A stretch of 64,000 bases of DNA from Alcaligenes faecalis (GTDB lineage Bacteria; Pseudomonadota; Gammaproteobacteria; Burkholderiales; Burkholderiaceae_B), in contig NZ_CP031012.1 in the NCBI RefSeq assembly GCF_009497775.1, positions 806,001 through 870,000 of the forward strand, read 5' to 3'. Below the pieces are notes generated by a model. It saw only the letters and a program-made list of their open reading frames with translations. It had not been told where the DNA came from and made no database searches. The number at the start of each line of letters is the position of its first letter. The stretch's first letter is position 1. Made by a program: the position numbers and the translations under genes. Positions 42,628 to 53,310 of this stretch are shown here, piece by piece.

Positions 42628-44153
42628 ATGCTTTGAGTTTTCCTTCGATCCGTAAAGACGGTCTCATGCTTATCCTGGGGTTAGGCGAGACAGGCTTTGC
42701 TGCGGCTCGCTGGTCTTTGGCCCAGGGGGCCAGCATTCGTTTGGCGGATACGCGCGAAAACGTGCAGGGTCTGGACAAGCTTCAGGCTCTGAGCAGCTCG
42801 CCTCTGGATGTACGTCTGGGGCAGAACGCCTTGCAGGCTGATAGCCTGAACGATGTGCACACCCTGGTGATCAGCCCCGGCTTGTCGCCTTTGGATCCGG
42901 CTCTGGCTGCCTTTTTTGCCCAGGCGCGTGATCGTGGAATCGAAGTCATTGGCGAGATCGAACTGTTCGCCCGTGCCTTGAAAGACCTGGCCGATCAAGG
43001 CCATGAAAGCCGTGTGGTGGCCATTACCGGCACCAATGGCAAGACTACCGTCACAGCCATGACACGCCACTTGCTGGAGCAAGCAGGTGTTTCTGCACTG
43101 GCCGTGGGCAATATCAGCCCTGCTGCGCTGACTGCTCTGTGCGACGCTCTGGAAAGCAATGCCTTGCCCCAAGTCTGGGTGCTGGAACTGTCCAGCTTTC
43201 AATTGGACAGCACCTTCAGCTTGCAGGCTGATGCTGGCGTTGTACTGAATATCTCCCAGGATCACCTGGACTGGCACGGCGGCATGGACGCCTATGTCGA
43301 GTCCAAACAACGCATGTACGGCATGTGCGATGTGACCTTGGTCAATCGCGATGATCCCGCCGTCATGGCCATGGTTCCCGATGCCAGCCAGGAGTCGGTA
43401 CGCAGCTTCGGTTTGGACAAGCCTGCCTTGTTGGGCGATATGGGCTTGCTGACGGATGGCGGCATGCAATGGTTGGTGGCCAATGAGCCTACCGATTTTG
43501 AGCTGCCAGCCACCGGTCTGAAAAAACGTAATGCGCCGGCTGAGCCTGCCGTGCGTGGCAAGGGCGGCTTGAAACGCCTGATGCCGGTTGAGGCTTTGCA
43601 GATCAAGGGGCGTCACAACGCCTTGAATGCTCAAGCCGCCTTGTTGCTGGCTCGCTGCCTGGGTCTGGGTTGGGCTGAATTGCTCAACGGTCTGCGTACT
43701 TATCAAGGTGAACCGCACCGTGTCGAACTGGTGCGTGTGCTGGATGGTGTTCAGTATCTGGACGACAGCAAGGGCACCAACGTCGGTGCGACCGTCGCTG
43801 CCTTGCGTGGTTTTGATCAGCGTGTCTGGCTGATTGCCGGTGGTTTGGGCAAGGGTCAGGATTTTGAGCCGCTGGCTGTTGCCGCCGCCTCGAATGTGGC
43901 CGAAGTGTTTTTGATTGGGCAGGACGCCAAGCTGATCGCAGCTGAGCTGGACGCCCACGATGTCCGTCACCGTTTCTGCGATGGCCTGGAAGCCGCTGTG
44001 CAAGCCGCTGCCGAGCAGGCACGTTCGGGCGATGTGGTCTTGCTGTCCCCAGCTTGCGCCAGCATGGATATGTTCAAAAGCTATCACCACCGCGGCATGT
44101 GCTTTGTTGCCGCCGTGACCGAGATGGCACTGGATAGAGGAGAGCCGGCATGA
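42624..44153 (+). CDS. murD: UDP-N-acetylmuramoyl-L-alanine-D-glutamate ligase
   Basis: A 509-residue Mur ligase that adds D-glutamate to UDP-MurNAc-L-Ala. [20 protein letters not shown] (about residues 17-36) is the UDP-binding start, [15 protein letters not shown] (about 134-148) the ATP loop, and [17 protein letters not shown] the C-terminal domain motif. It is about 70 residues longer than E. coli MurD. Part of the excess is an insertion around residues 290-330 (region with [15 protein letters not shown] and [11 protein letters not shown]), just before [15 protein letters not shown]. All key motifs are kept, so it should be active. 4-nt overlaps occur on both sides. Confidence 0.96.
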   Translation: MNALSFPSIRKDGLMLILGLGETGFAAARWSLAQGASIRLADTRENVQGLDKLQALSSSPLDVRLGQNALQADSLNDVHTLVISPGLSPLDPALAAFFAQARDRGIEVIGEIELFARALKDLADQGHESRVVAITGTNGKTTVTAMTRHLLEQAGVSALAVGNISPAALTALCDALESNALPQVWVLELSSFQLDSTFSLQADAGVVLNISQDHLDWHGGMDAYVESKQRMYGMCDVTLVNRDDPAVMAMVPDASQESVRSFGLDKPALLGDMGLLTDGGMQWLVANEPTDFELPATGLKKRNAPAEPAVRGKGGLKRLMPVEALQIKGRHNALNAQAALLLARCLGLGWAELLNGLRTYQGEPHRVELVRVLDGVQYLDDSKGTNVGATVAALRGFDQRVWLIAGGLGKGQDFEPLAVAAASNVAEVFLIGQDAKLIAAELDAHDVRHRFCDGLEAAVQAAAEQARSGDVVLLSPACASMDMFKSYHHRGMCFVAAVTEMALDRGEPA

Positions 44154-45343
44154 GTCTGTTTGCTGAGCTGACCTCGGGTGTCAATGCCGTACGTCCAGGA
44201 CGCACGGCATTGCCTGCGTTTGATCGCCCCTTGCTGGCCGCTACGCTGATGCTGACTCTGTTTGGTCTGCTGATGGTGTATTCGGCCTCGATCGCCTTGG
44301 CAGACGGACCGCGCTATGAAAGCTACGGTCGCTATTACTTTGTCATTCGCCACGCCTTGTTCATCGTGGTGGGTGTGGTGCTGGCCATGTTTACCGCTAC
44401 CGTGCCCTTGCGCGTGTGGCAGAAGCTGGCTGTGCCCTTGTTTGCACTGGCTATTTTCCTCTTGATGGTCGTGTTGATTCCCGGAATTGGCCGTGAAGTG
44501 AACGGCGCACGTCGCTGGTTGCCATTGGGCATCATCAACTTCCAGCCCTCGGAACTGATGAAAGTGGCCATGGTGCTGTACGCCGCCGATTACACCGTGC
44601 GCAAGCAGCAGCACCTGCATACGTTTATACGAGGTTTCCTGCCCATGGCGGTGGCTCTGGGCCTGGTCGGTGTTCTGCTGTTGATGGAGCCTGACCTGGG
44701 TGCCTTCATGGTCATTGTGGCCATTGCGGTGGGCATTCTGTTCATTGGCGGAATTAACGGCAAGCTGTTCTCTGCCTTGCTGGGCATCATGGTCAGCAGC
44801 TTCCTCTTGCTGATCTGGCTTTCGCCCTGGCGTCGTGAACGTCTGTTCGTGTACCTGGACCCCTGGAATCCTGACAATGCCTATGGCAGTGCGTATCAGT
44901 TGTCGCACTCGCTGATTGCCTTGGGCCGTGGTGAATGGTTCGGCGTGGGCCTGGGTTCCAGCGTGGAAAAACTGCATTACCTGCCTGAAGCCCATACCGA
45001 CTTTATCGTCGCGGTGATTGGTGAAGAGCTGGGCTTTGTCGGCGTGGCCGCCCTGATCCTGACTTTTGGCTTTGTCGTATGGCGCAGCTTCAATATCGGT
45101 CGTCAGGCCAGTGCCATGGATCGCTTGTTCAGCGGTGTGGTTGCTCAAGGTGTGGCGCTGTGGTTTGGCGTGCAGGCCTTTATCAATATCGGTGTGGTGC
45201 TGGGTCTTTTGCCTACCAAGGGTCTGACCTTGCCTTTGGTCAGTTACGGTGGTTCGGGCATTGTGATGAATCTGGTGGCTTTCGCCTTGTTGCTGCGGGT
45301 TGATTTTGAAAACCGGCAAATGATGCGAGGTAAGCGCACATGA
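44150..45343 (+). CDS. ftsW: Septal peptidoglycan glycosyltransferase FtsW
   Basis: A 397-residue SEDS protein with about ten membrane helices. [34 protein letters not shown] (about residues 126-145), [20 protein letters not shown] (about 250-269) and [20 protein letters not shown] (about 280-299, with the catalytic-loop Asp) are typical. [16 protein letters not shown] ends the core. FtsW polymerises lipid II at the septum with FtsI. A cytoplasmic N-terminal extension of about 25 residues precedes the first helix. It lies in the usual place between murD and murG. Confidence 0.97.
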   Translation: MSLFAELTSGVNAVRPGRTALPAFDRPLLAATLMLTLFGLLMVYSASIALADGPRYESYGRYYFVIRHALFIVVGVVLAMFTATVPLRVWQKLAVPLFALAIFLLMVVLIPGIGREVNGARRWLPLGIINFQPSELMKVAMVLYAADYTVRKQQHLHTFIRGFLPMAVALGLVGVLLLMEPDLGAFMVIVAIAVGILFIGGINGKLFSALLGIMVSSFLLLIWLSPWRRERLFVYLDPWNPDNAYGSAYQLSHSLIALGRGEWFGVGLGSSVEKLHYLPEAHTDFIVAVIGEELGFVGVAALILTFGFVVWRSFNIGRQASAMDRLFSGVVAQGVALWFGVQAFINIGVVLGLLPTKGLTLPLVSYGGSGIVMNLVAFALLLRVDFENRQMMRGKRT

Positions 45344-46413
45344 GCACTCCAACCATCCTGATCATGGCAGGCGGCACAGGCGGGCACATCATGCCCGGAC
45401 TGGCCGTAGCCGAAGCCATGCAGCAACGTGGCTGGCAAGTGTTGTGGCTGGGTCATCCCGAGCGTATGGAAGGTAGCTTGGTCCCACAGCATGGGATTAA
45501 AATGCTGCCTCTGCGATTTTCCGGATTACGAGGCAAAGGCGTGAAGGCATTGCTCTCTTTACCCTTTACCTTGATCAGTGCCTGCTGGCAGGCACATCGC
45601 TGCCTGCAAGAAGCCAAGCCGGATGTGGTCCTGGGTATGGGCGGCTACGTGGCCTTCCCCGGTGGTCTGATGTCTTTTGTCTCGCGTCGCCCACTGGTAG
45701 TGCACGAGCAAAATGCGGTGGCCGGAACGGCGAATCGCTATCTGGCCAAAATGGCGACCAGCGTATTGACTGGCTTCCCCGGTGCCTTGCCTGGTGCTGT
45801 CACCGTGGGCAACCCTGTGCGCGATGCGTTCGTAGGCCAGGGCCCAGCAGCGGAGCGTTACGCCAAACGTAGTGGACCACTGCGCATTCTGGTGGTGGGC
45901 GGCAGCCTGGGTGCCGCAGCGCTGAATAAAGTGGTGCCTGAAGCCATGGCGCTGATCCCTGCCGAGCAGCGGCCGCATGTCACGCATCAGTCGGGTCAGC
46001 AGCATCTGGAAAGCCTGCAGCAAAGCTACGCCGACAATCAGGTACAGGCCGACTGCAAAGCCTTTATTGGCGATATGGCCCAGGCCATGAAAGAGGCCGA
46101 TGTGCTGATTTGCCGTGCCGGCGCCATGACCGTCGCGGAAGTCGCCGCAATCGGTGTTGCAGCCTTGTTTGTGCCGCTGCCGCACGCGATTGACGATCAC
46201 CAGACAGCCAACGCCCGTTACCTGAGCGAATGCTCGGGTGCGTGGCTCAAGAAACAATCGGAGTTGACGGCCCAGTGGCTTGCACAGTGGTTGCAAGGAC
46301 TGGACCGTGAAGAATTAAGTCGTGTGGCAAGCCACGCGCAAGAACATGCACAGTTGAATGCCACGCAGCAGATTGCCGAAGCATGTCAGCAGGCGGCAAG
46401 GAGGGTGGGATGA
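45340..46413 (+). CDS. murG: UDP-GlcNAc:lipid I N-acetylglucosaminyltransferase MurG
   Basis: A 357-residue peripheral GT28 enzyme that makes lipid II from lipid I at the inner face of the membrane. [20 protein letters not shown] (about residues 6-25) is the first glycine-rich loop. [15 protein letters not shown] and [18 protein letters not shown] follow; [13 protein letters not shown] (about 187-199) and [20 protein letters not shown] form the UDP-GlcNAc site, with [20 protein letters not shown]. Length is standard. It shares an ATGA overlap with murC and a 4-nt overlap with ftsW. Confidence 0.97.
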   Translation: MSTPTILIMAGGTGGHIMPGLAVAEAMQQRGWQVLWLGHPERMEGSLVPQHGIKMLPLRFSGLRGKGVKALLSLPFTLISACWQAHRCLQEAKPDVVLGMGGYVAFPGGLMSFVSRRPLVVHEQNAVAGTANRYLAKMATSVLTGFPGALPGAVTVGNPVRDAFVGQGPAAERYAKRSGPLRILVVGGSLGAAALNKVVPEAMALIPAEQRPHVTHQSGQQHLESLQQSYADNQVQADCKAFIGDMAQAMKEADVLICRAGAMTVAEVAAIGVAALFVPLPHAIDDHQTANARYLSECSGAWLKKQSELTAQWLAQWLQGLDREELSRVASHAQEHAQLNATQQIAEACQQAARRVG

Positions 46414-47816
46414 AACACCGCATTCAACGTATTCATTTTGTAGGGATAGGCGGCTCGGGCATGAGCGGTATTGCCGAAGTCATGCTGAACCTGGGCTTTG
46501 CCATCAGTGGTTCGGATATTCAGGAAACGGCGGTGACCCGTCGTCTGGAACAGCTGGGTGCTCGTATCGTGATCGGCCATAAAGCCGAGAACGTCGCTGG
46601 CATGGGCGCTATCGTCACTTCCACTGCCATTGCGGGCGACAACCCCGAAGTGCTGGCCGCGCGTGCTGCCCGTATTCCGGTGGTGCCTCGCGCCCTGATG
46701 CTGGCCGAGCTGATGCGCCTGAAGCGCGGCATTGCCGTGGCCGGTACGCACGGCAAGACCACCACCACCAGCCTGGTAGCCAGCCTGCTGGGCGCGGCTG
46801 ATCTGGACCCCACTTTTGTGATCGGTGGCCGCCTGAATTCGGCCGGTGCCAATGCCCGTCTGGGGCAGGGTGACTATATCGTGGTGGAAGCCGACGAGTC
46901 CGATGCTTCTTTCTTGAATCTGTTGCCGGTGATGGCCATCATCACCAATATCGACGTAGACCATATGGACACCTATGGTCATGACGTTGCCCGACTGAAA
47001 AGCGCCTTCATCGACTTCACGCACCGCCTGCCGTTTTACGGCAGCGCCATCGTGTGCAACGACGATGCGAATGTGCGCGAAATCATTCCTTTTGTATCGC
47101 GCCCTGTCACGACTTACGGCATTGATACCGATGCCCAGGTCCGCGCGGTCAACATCGAAAGCCGTGGCACCACCATGTGTTTTGACGTGCAGCGCAAAGG
47201 AGCCACAGGCGATCTTCCTCTGCTGTCCGTGTGCCTGAATCTGCCCGGAAAACACAATGTACTCAATGCCTTGGCAGCCATTGCGGTGGCCACTGAACTG
47301 GGTGTCAGCGACGAGGTTATTGCCCGTGGCCTGAAAGAGTTCACTGGCGTAGGTCGTCGCTTCTCCATGGTGGGTGACTTCCCGGTTTCCCAGGCGCAAG
47401 GCGGTGGCACGTTTACCGTTGTTGACGATTATGGTCACCATCCTGTCGAAATGGCTGCTACCTTGGCGGCCGCACGGGGTGCTTGGCCTGATCGCCGTAT
47501 CGTGTTGGCCTTCCAGCCACACCGTTACACGCGTACCCGTGATTGCTTTGAAGATTTCGTGCAGGTACTTAGCCAGGCCGACGCGGTCCTCCTTGGAGAG
47601 GTCTATCCCGCAGGCGAGGCTCCCCTTGTGGCCGCCGATGGCCGTGCCTTGAGTCGCGCAGTGCGTGTGCTCGGCAAGGTCGAACCCATTTTCGTGGCCG
47701 AAATCAGCGATATGGCACAAGCCGTTCTGGACTTTGTCCGTGACGGTGATGTGGTGTTGGTAATGGGTGCAGGGTCCATCAGCCGGATCCCTGCTCAATT
47801 GGGAGAAATGGCATGA
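46410..47816 (+). CDS. murC: UDP-N-acetylmuramate-L-alanine ligase
   Basis: A 468-residue Mur ligase that attaches L-alanine to UDP-MurNAc. [20 protein letters not shown] (residues 7-26) is the classical MurC N terminus, [20 protein letters not shown] (about 110-129) the ATP loop, [15 protein letters not shown] the metal region and [20 protein letters not shown] the C-terminal motif. ATG at 46410 overlaps the murG stop; AAGGAGGG lies a few bases upstream, and the family-like sequence starts there, so I preferred it to the in-frame ATG at 46383. Length is normal. Confidence 0.97.
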   Translation: MKHRIQRIHFVGIGGSGMSGIAEVMLNLGFAISGSDIQETAVTRRLEQLGARIVIGHKAENVAGMGAIVTSTAIAGDNPEVLAARAARIPVVPRALMLAELMRLKRGIAVAGTHGKTTTTSLVASLLGAADLDPTFVIGGRLNSAGANARLGQGDYIVVEADESDASFLNLLPVMAIITNIDVDHMDTYGHDVARLKSAFIDFTHRLPFYGSAIVCNDDANVREIIPFVSRPVTTYGIDTDAQVRAVNIESRGTTMCFDVQRKGATGDLPLLSVCLNLPGKHNVLNALAAIAVATELGVSDEVIARGLKEFTGVGRRFSMVGDFPVSQAQGGGTFTVVDDYGHHPVEMAATLAAARGAWPDRRIVLAFQPHRYTRTRDCFEDFVQVLSQADAVLLGEVYPAGEAPLVAADGRALSRAVRVLGKVEPIFVAEISDMAQAVLDFVRDGDVVLVMGAGSISRIPAQLGEMA

Positions 47817-48763
47817 CAGCGGATTTTGGTCGAGTCGGCGTGTTGTACGGCGGCAAGTCCGCCGAACGTGAAGTGTCCTTGATGTCTGGCGCAGGCGTGC
47901 ATGAAGCCCTGTGCAGCATGGGCGTGGACGCGCATTTGTTCGATATGGGCGAGAAAGGACTGACCGAACTGGCTCAGGCCGGTTTTGACCGCGTGTTTAT
48001 TGCTTTGCATGGTCGTTACGGCGAAGACGGCACCTTGCAGGGTGCTCTGGAATGGATGGGCATCCCTTACACCGGCAGCGGTGTGATGGCCTCCGGCCTG
48101 GCCATGGACAAGATCATGACCAAGCACGTCTGGCAGCACCTGGGCTTGCCCACTCCCGGCTTTGCGCAACTGGATCATGTCAGCCAGGTTGCTGCGGCAG
48201 TCGAGCGTCTGGGTGTGCCCCTGATCATGAAACCGCCCCATGAAGGTTCCACCGTGGGTGTGGTGCGTGTGGATCGCGCCGAAGAAGCTGTTGCCGCCTT
48301 TGAAACCGCCATGCATTACGACACAGTCGTGCTGGCTGAGCAATTCATTCGTGGTCGCGAGCTGACAGTGCCCATCATCGGCGTGGGTGCCCAGGCACGT
48401 GCCTTGCCCGTGATCGACATCGTGGCCCCGCAAGGCAATTACGACTTTGAGCACAAGTACTACTCGGATGAAACCCAATACTTCTGTCCCGCTGATCTGT
48501 CGCCTGAACTGACGGCGCATATCCAGGATTTGTCGGTTCGTGCTTTTAATGCACTGGGCTGTGAAGGCTGGGGCCGTGCCGACTTTATGCTGGACGAGCA
48601 GAACCGCCCCTGGCTGCTGGAGATGAACACCTCTCCTGGCATGACCAGCCACTCTTTGGTGCCGATGGCGGCCAAAGCAGAGGGCACCAGCTATGCCCAG
48701 TTGTGCGTGAACATTTTGGCAACGGCGCGCTGCAAAGTGCAGGCCATTGCTCGCAGCCTATAG
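47813..48763 (+). CDS. ddlB: D-alanine-D-alanine ligase
   Basis: A 316-residue ATP-grasp enzyme that joins two D-alanines for the MurF step. [19 protein letters not shown] (about residues 7-25) and [20 protein letters not shown] (about 64-83) are the DDL N-terminal blocks. [26 protein letters not shown] and [20 protein letters not shown] (about 261-280) are ATP and magnesium sites, followed by [16 protein letters not shown]. Typical length; the start is a 4-nt overlap with murC, and ftsQ follows after 17 nt. Confidence 0.96.
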   Translation: MTADFGRVGVLYGGKSAEREVSLMSGAGVHEALCSMGVDAHLFDMGEKGLTELAQAGFDRVFIALHGRYGEDGTLQGALEWMGIPYTGSGVMASGLAMDKIMTKHVWQHLGLPTPGFAQLDHVSQVAAAVERLGVPLIMKPPHEGSTVGVVRVDRAEEAVAAFETAMHYDTVVLAEQFIRGRELTVPIIGVGAQARALPVIDIVAPQGNYDFEHKYYSDETQYFCPADLSPELTAHIQDLSVRAFNALGCEGWGRADFMLDEQNRPWLLEMNTSPGMTSHSLVPMAAKAEGTSYAQLCVNILATARCKVQAIARSL

Positions 48764-48780
48764 AACGGGGAGCCTGATTC

Positions 48781-49572
48781 ATGTTTTCCGATGCACGTCT
48801 GACCAACCTGATCGCCAATACGCTGGCTTTGCTAGCGGTATCGGCATTGGTGATCGGTGTTGTGTTCTGGGCTGTGCGTCGTCCGTACTTCAATATCGAG
48901 CGCATTCAGATCGAGTCCTCGCAAGGTGAGCCCTTGGCGTATGTGACTCCTGAAGGGGTGAAAGCCACGATCGCCGGTCGCCTGCAAGGTAACTTCTTCA
49001 CGGTAGATCTGGACAAGTCCCGCGCTTTGATTGAAACGGCCCCTTGGGTGCGACGCGCGCAGATTCGCCGCGTCTGGCCCAACAGCCTGTCGGTACGGAT
49101 TGAAGAACAGCAGCCGCTGGCTTATTGGAACGAAGACGAAATGATCAACACCTGGGGTGAATCATTTTCGGCCAATAAAGCCGTGGTGCCTGACGATGTG
49201 GATTTGCCCCAGTTAAGCGGTCCTCCGAATTCGGAGCGTCTGGTGGTGCAACGGTATGCCGAGCTGGCCCGCTGGTTTGGCCCCCTGGATGTGCAGGTCA
49301 GCGAAGTGACCCTGAGCCCGCGCTATGCCTGGGATGTGGTGTTGTCTAACGGTATGCAGTTGAGCCTGGGCCGTGACCCGGCCGCTGATATTGCAGACCC
49401 TCACGGCCGTAAAGGGGCTTTGCCCTTTGCGGTACGAATTGAACGATTTGTGCAGGCATGGCCTGCCTTGATGCAGCGGCTTGGCGACCGTGCTTTGCAA
49501 AGTGCCGACTTACGTTACCCGAATGGCTTTGCGATAACGCTGGCTCCGGTTTCATCTACCCCTGTGAAGTAA
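48781..49572 (+). CDS. ftsQ: Cell division protein FtsQ
   Basis: A 263-residue bitopic protein. A membrane helix (LIANTLALLAVSALVIGVVF, about residues 10-29) is followed by the POTRA domain (YFNIERIQIESSQGEPLAYV to LIETAPWVRRAQIRRVWPN) and the FtsQ beta domain (SLSVRIEEQQPLAYWNEDE onward, with LAEL-type ARWFGPLD). FtsQ recruits FtsL and FtsB to the divisome. The C terminus ends soon after the ALQSADLRYPNGFAI strand, as in the family. It sits in the standard ddlB-ftsQ-ftsA order, 7 nt before ftsA. Confidence 0.95.
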   Translation: MFSDARLTNLIANTLALLAVSALVIGVVFWAVRRPYFNIERIQIESSQGEPLAYVTPEGVKATIAGRLQGNFFTVDLDKSRALIETAPWVRRAQIRRVWPNSLSVRIEEQQPLAYWNEDEMINTWGESFSANKAVVPDDVDLPQLSGPPNSERLVVQRYAELARWFGPLDVQVSEVTLSPRYAWDVVLSNGMQLSLGRDPAADIADPHGRKGALPFAVRIERFVQAWPALMQRLGDRALQSADLRYPNGFAITLAPVSSTPVK

Positions 49573-49579
49573 AGAACAT

Positions 49580-50806
49580 ATGACTCGTGACATCAAAGAC
49601 CTGATCGTTGCATTGGACATCGGCACCAGCAAAGTCGTTGCGGTGGTGGCCGAAGTGCTGCCGGAAGGCCGGTTTGAAGTGCTTGGTCTGGGCCAGCATG
49701 AATCCCAGGGCATGCGCAAAGGGGTAGTCGTCAATATCGAGACGACGGTCAATTCCATCCAGCGCGCTCTGGAAGAGGCGGAGCTGATGGCCGATTGCAA
49801 GATCCGTGAGGTCTATACCGGAATTGCAGGCAGCCACATCACCAGCTTCAACTCCAGCGGCATGGTGGCGGTGAAAGACAAGGAAGTAACGGCAACCGAT
49901 GTGGCGCGTGTGATCGAAACGGCCAAGGCCGTGAACATCCCCACCGACCAGCAAGTGCTGCATGTGCTGACGCAGGAATTCATTGTGGATTCGCAGGAAG
50001 ACATCCGCGAGCCCATCGGCATGAGTGGTCTGCGTCTGGAAGTGCGGGTGCACATTGTGACCGGTGCCGTCAGTGCGGCGCAGAACATCGTCAAGTGCGT
50101 GCGTCGTTGCGGTCTGGAAGTGCAGGATCTGATTTTGCAGCCTCTGGCCTCCAGCCTGTCCTGCCTGACGGCGGACGAGAAAGAGCTGGGCGTGGTGCTG
50201 GTGGACATTGGTGGCGGCACGACCGACATCGCCATCTACACCGGCGGTGCGATCCGTCATACCGACGTGATCCCGATCGCGGGCGACCAGATCACCAGCG
50301 ATATTGCCGCCATGTTGCGTACGCCTACGCCGGATGCGGAAGAGATCAAGTTGCGCTTTGGTGTGGCCAAGCAATCGCTGGCCCATCCGGAAGAAATGAT
50401 TGAAGTGCCCGGCTTGGGTGATCGCCCCAACCGTCAGGTCAAGCGCCAGGCTTTGGGTGCCGTGATCGAGCCGCGTGTGGAAGAGCTGTTCACCTTTGTG
50501 CAGCAAAGCCTGCGCGAGTCGGGCTACGAAGATTTGTTGTCCTCGGGCGTGGTGCTGACCGGTGGTACGGCCATGTTGCCGGGCATCGTGGAGTTGGCCG
50601 AGGACGTGTTCCTGAAACCTGTGCGTATCGCCGTGCCCAGCTACGAAGGCAGCCTGGCCGATGTGATGCGCAACCCACGTTTTTCGACAGTGATGGGTCT
50701 GCTGACCGAAGCACGTCTGCAAAGCGCTCGTGGCCGCAAAGTGGCCCAGCAAAAGGGCAGCGTGAAAGGTCTGATGGCACGCATGAAGGAATGGTTCATG
50801 AATTAA
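49580..50806 (+). CDS. ftsA: Cell division protein FtsA
   Basis: A 408-residue actin-like ATPase. LIVALDIGTSKVVAVVAEVL (residues 7-26) is phosphate loop 1, VVLVDIGGGTTDIAIYTGGA (about 208-227) phosphate loop 2, and GVVLTGGTAMLPGI (about 320-333) the adenosine motif. The C terminus GLMARMKEWFMN is the amphipathic membrane-targeting helix. The 1C domain sequence is present between the first two motifs. FtsA tethers FtsZ filaments to the membrane. The 171 nt before ftsZ have TTGAGC-17-TGTATC at 50898-50926, a weak promoter candidate. Confidence 0.97.
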   Translation: MTRDIKDLIVALDIGTSKVVAVVAEVLPEGRFEVLGLGQHESQGMRKGVVVNIETTVNSIQRALEEAELMADCKIREVYTGIAGSHITSFNSSGMVAVKDKEVTATDVARVIETAKAVNIPTDQQVLHVLTQEFIVDSQEDIREPIGMSGLRLEVRVHIVTGAVSAAQNIVKCVRRCGLEVQDLILQPLASSLSCLTADEKELGVVLVDIGGGTTDIAIYTGGAIRHTDVIPIAGDQITSDIAAMLRTPTPDAEEIKLRFGVAKQSLAHPEEMIEVPGLGDRPNRQVKRQALGAVIEPRVEELFTFVQQSLRESGYEDLLSSGVVLTGGTAMLPGIVELAEDVFLKPVRIAVPSYEGSLADVMRNPRFSTVMGLLTEARLQSARGRKVAQQKGSVKGLMARMKEWFMN

Positions 50807-50977
50807 GGGCGTTGCAAGACGCTCAGGTCGGGCAGCCTGAAAGGGCGGTCCAGGAGGCAGTTCAAACCGGTTGCGAACCCCTTGGTTGGCAGGTGTTTTG
50901 AGCTGATTCCAAATTTCAGTTGTATCGGGGAAGTACGTAGAAACTTGACTAATTAAGTGTTTGAGTGGGAGTCAATC

Positions 50978-52144
50978 ATGATGAACTTTGAAATGTTAGA
51001 TACCAGCAGTAGCGGCACGGTCATCAAGGTCGTGGGCGTGGGCGGCGCAGGCGGCAACGCTGTGACGCATATGATCAACTCTGGTGTTCAGGGCGTTGAT
51101 TTCATCTGCGCCAATACCGACTCGCAGGCTCTGGCCAGCAGTGATGCACCTATCCAGATCCGTCTGGGCCGCAGCGGCCTGGGCGCCGGTGCCAAGCCTG
51201 ACCAAGGCCGTGCGGCTGCTGAAACGGCTCGCGAAGAAATTCGTGCAGCTTTGAACGGTGCCAATATGGTGTTTATCACGGCCGGTATGGGCGGTGGCAC
51301 CGGTACGGGCGCCAGCCCCGTTGTGGCTGAAGTGGCCAAGGAATTGGGCATTTTGACCGTGGGCGTGGTCACCAAACCTTTCTCTTTTGAAGGCAACCGC
51401 CGTTTGCGCATGGCCGAAGAAGGGATCGAGGAGCTGAGCAAGCATGTTCACTCCCTGATCGTTGTATTGAACGAAAACCTGTACGACTTGATGGATGAGG
51501 ACGCAACACAGTCCGATTGCTTCAAGGCAGCTGACGATGTCTTGCACAATGCCTGCGCCGGTATTGCCGAGATCATCAATGTTGAAGGTAACGTGAACGT
51601 CGACTTTGAAGACGTGAAGACCATCATGGGTGAGCAAGGCCAGGCCATGATGGGTACGGCAGTGGCTTCCGGCTCGAACCGCGCTCGTGAAGCGGCCGAG
51701 CGTGCCATCGCTTGCCCATTGCTGGAAGGTGTGGACCTGCACGGTGCCCGCGGCATGCTGGTGAACATCACGTCCTCGGCATCCCTGAAGATGCGCGAAA
51801 CGCGCGAAATCATGGACACCATCCGTGGCTACGCTGCAGAAGACGCCACCGTTATCTTCGGTACGGCTTACGATGAATCCATGGGCGACAGCCTGCGTGT
51901 TACTGTTGTGGCTACCGGCCTGGGTCGCAAACAAGCGCGCCCACAGTTGGTACAAAACAACGAAGAAGTGTTACGTACAGGTACGGACAACATGCCTGTC
52001 ATCGGTGTGGATTACGCCAACGCCGACGTGCCAGCCGTCATCCGCAACCCACGCAGCCAGGCCTCGGCCCAGGTACGTGCTTTGGAGACAGCCGGTATGG
52101 ATCACTTCGATATTCCGGCGTTCTTGCGCAAGCAGGCTGATTAA
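50978..52144 (+). CDS. ftsZ: Cell division GTPase FtsZ
   Basis: A 388-residue tubulin homologue that forms the Z ring. VVGVGGAGGNAVTHMIN (about residues 18-34), the GTP signature GMGGGTGTGASPVVAEVAKE (about 103-122) and NVDFEDVKTIMGEQGQAMMG (about 208-227) are standard. The C-terminal peptide DHFDIPAFLRKQAD binds FtsA and, in other bacteria, MinC. The linker before it is short. ATG at 50978 is chosen since GGGAG lies 6 nt upstream; GTG at 50957 and the next ATG at 50981 are alternatives. Confidence 0.98.
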   Translation: MMNFEMLDTSSSGTVIKVVGVGGAGGNAVTHMINSGVQGVDFICANTDSQALASSDAPIQIRLGRSGLGAGAKPDQGRAAAETAREEIRAALNGANMVFITAGMGGGTGTGASPVVAEVAKELGILTVGVVTKPFSFEGNRRLRMAEEGIEELSKHVHSLIVVLNENLYDLMDEDATQSDCFKAADDVLHNACAGIAEIINVEGNVNVDFEDVKTIMGEQGQAMMGTAVASGSNRAREAAERAIACPLLEGVDLHGARGMLVNITSSASLKMRETREIMDTIRGYAAEDATVIFGTAYDESMGDSLRVTVVATGLGRKQARPQLVQNNEEVLRTGTDNMPVIGVDYANADVPAVIRNPRSQASAQVRALETAGMDHFDIPAFLRKQAD

Positions 52145-52195
52145 AAATCAGGTTCGGCGATTACCCGAGTTGCCAATTTGATTTCTCCCACGACT

Positions 52196-52221
52196 CCCCC
52201 TGGGCGTTCGCGCTCAGGGGG
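52196..52221 (+). other. Stable hairpin with TTCG loop after ftsZ
   Basis: CCCCCTGGGCG-TTCG-CGCTCAGGGGG forms an 11-bp stem (one G-T pair) closed by a UUCG loop, 51 nt after the ftsZ stop. No T run follows, so it may mark a processed or Rho-dependent 3' end rather than an intrinsic terminator. Confidence 0.6.
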
Positions 52222-52354
52222 CGTAAGTGCCTTGTTGTGTCGTGGTGTTTGACGCTTGACAATTGCGTATGTTTTTAGAAAGCGTATAGTGGATAACCCG
52301 TATTACGGTTACAATAGTCTTTGCGAACAACACTTTACAAATACAAGAATAGCC

Positions 52355-53278
52355 ATGCTTCGTCAGCGCACCATTAAAAATGTCATCAGTACCAAAGGGG
52401 TCGGCCTGCACTCCGGTCGTCGTGTCGAACTGACATTACGCCCTGCCGCGCCTGACACGGGTATTGTGTTTCACCGTATTGATCTGCCGGAAATCGTGGA
52501 TTTACCCGCGCAAGCCGACAAGGTCGGTGGCACGCGTATGGCTTCGGTGCTGATCAAGGACAATGTCCGGGTTTCAACCGTAGAGCATCTGATGTCCGCC
52601 ATTGCTGGCCTGGGCATTGATAATCTGCACGTGGACCTGACGGCTGAAGAAGTGCCCATCATGGATGGCAGCGCCGGCACATTCGTGTATTTGTTGCGTT
52701 CGGCGGGCTTGCAAGAGCAGGAAGCCGCCAAGAAGTTTTTGCGTGTCCTCAAACCCATTGAAGTCTCCGAAGGCGAGGGACAGGACATCAAGTGGGCCCG
52801 TCTGGAGCCCTACGAAGGCTTTGCCCTTCAGTTTTCTATCGATTTTCACCACCCGGCTATTGATGCAACGGCCAATTTTGCCGAGGTGGATTTTGCGCAT
52901 GACTCGTACGTGAAGACCATCTCACGTGCGCGCACTTTCGGGTTCGCCAGCGAAGTGGAAGCTTTGCGTGCGGCCGGTCTGGCCCGTGGCGGCAGTTTGG
53001 ACAATGCCATCGTCATGGACGAGTACCGTGTTCTGAATAGCGACGGTCTGCGTTACGAGGACGAGTTCGTCAAGCACAAGATTCTTGATGCCATTGGCGA
53101 CTTGTACCTGATTGGCCACCCCCTGATTGCACGCTATGTGGCGTGCAAATCCGGCCATGGTTTGAACAACCAGTTGGCGCGCGCCTTGCTCGCCGCCCAG
53201 GATAGCTGGGAAATGGTGACTTTCGAGTCTGCTGCCAGTGCACCCCACGCTTTTTCCAGCGAGTGGAAATTCGCTTGA
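52355..53278 (+). CDS. lpxC: UDP-3-O-acyl-N-acetylglucosamine deacetylase
   Basis: A 307-residue zinc amidase that commits UDP-acyl-GlcNAc to lipid A synthesis. [20 protein letters not shown] (residues 1-20) is the family N terminus. [20 protein letters not shown] (about 74-93) carries the first zinc histidine, [19 protein letters not shown] (about 235-253) another zinc His and Asp, and the catalytic histidine lies in the last segment [16 protein letters not shown] is also present. ATG at 52355 was chosen on homology; an in-frame ATG at 52256 would add 33 unrelated residues in the promoter region. The leader contains TATAGT at 52285. It follows ftsZ as in other proteobacteria. Confidence 0.97.
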   Translation: MLRQRTIKNVISTKGVGLHSGRRVELTLRPAAPDTGIVFHRIDLPEIVDLPAQADKVGGTRMASVLIKDNVRVSTVEHLMSAIAGLGIDNLHVDLTAEEVPIMDGSAGTFVYLLRSAGLQEQEAAKKFLRVLKPIEVSEGEGQDIKWARLEPYEGFALQFSIDFHHPAIDATANFAEVDFAHDSYVKTISRARTFGFASEVEALRAAGLARGGSLDNAIVMDEYRVLNSDGLRYEDEFVKHKILDAIGDLYLIGHPLIARYVACKSGHGLNNQLARALLAAQDSWEMVTFESAASAPHAFSSEWKFA

Positions 53279-53310
53279 TGCTTGCGTAGGGGCCCACCTT
53301 GGTGCTGTGT

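Noticed and set aside
52256..52290. TTGACA (52256) with TATAGT (52285) as an lpxC promoter
   Set aside because: The spacer would be 23 nt, outside the 15-19 nt range. TTGCGT at 52263 with 16-nt spacing to TATAGT is possible but too weak to call.
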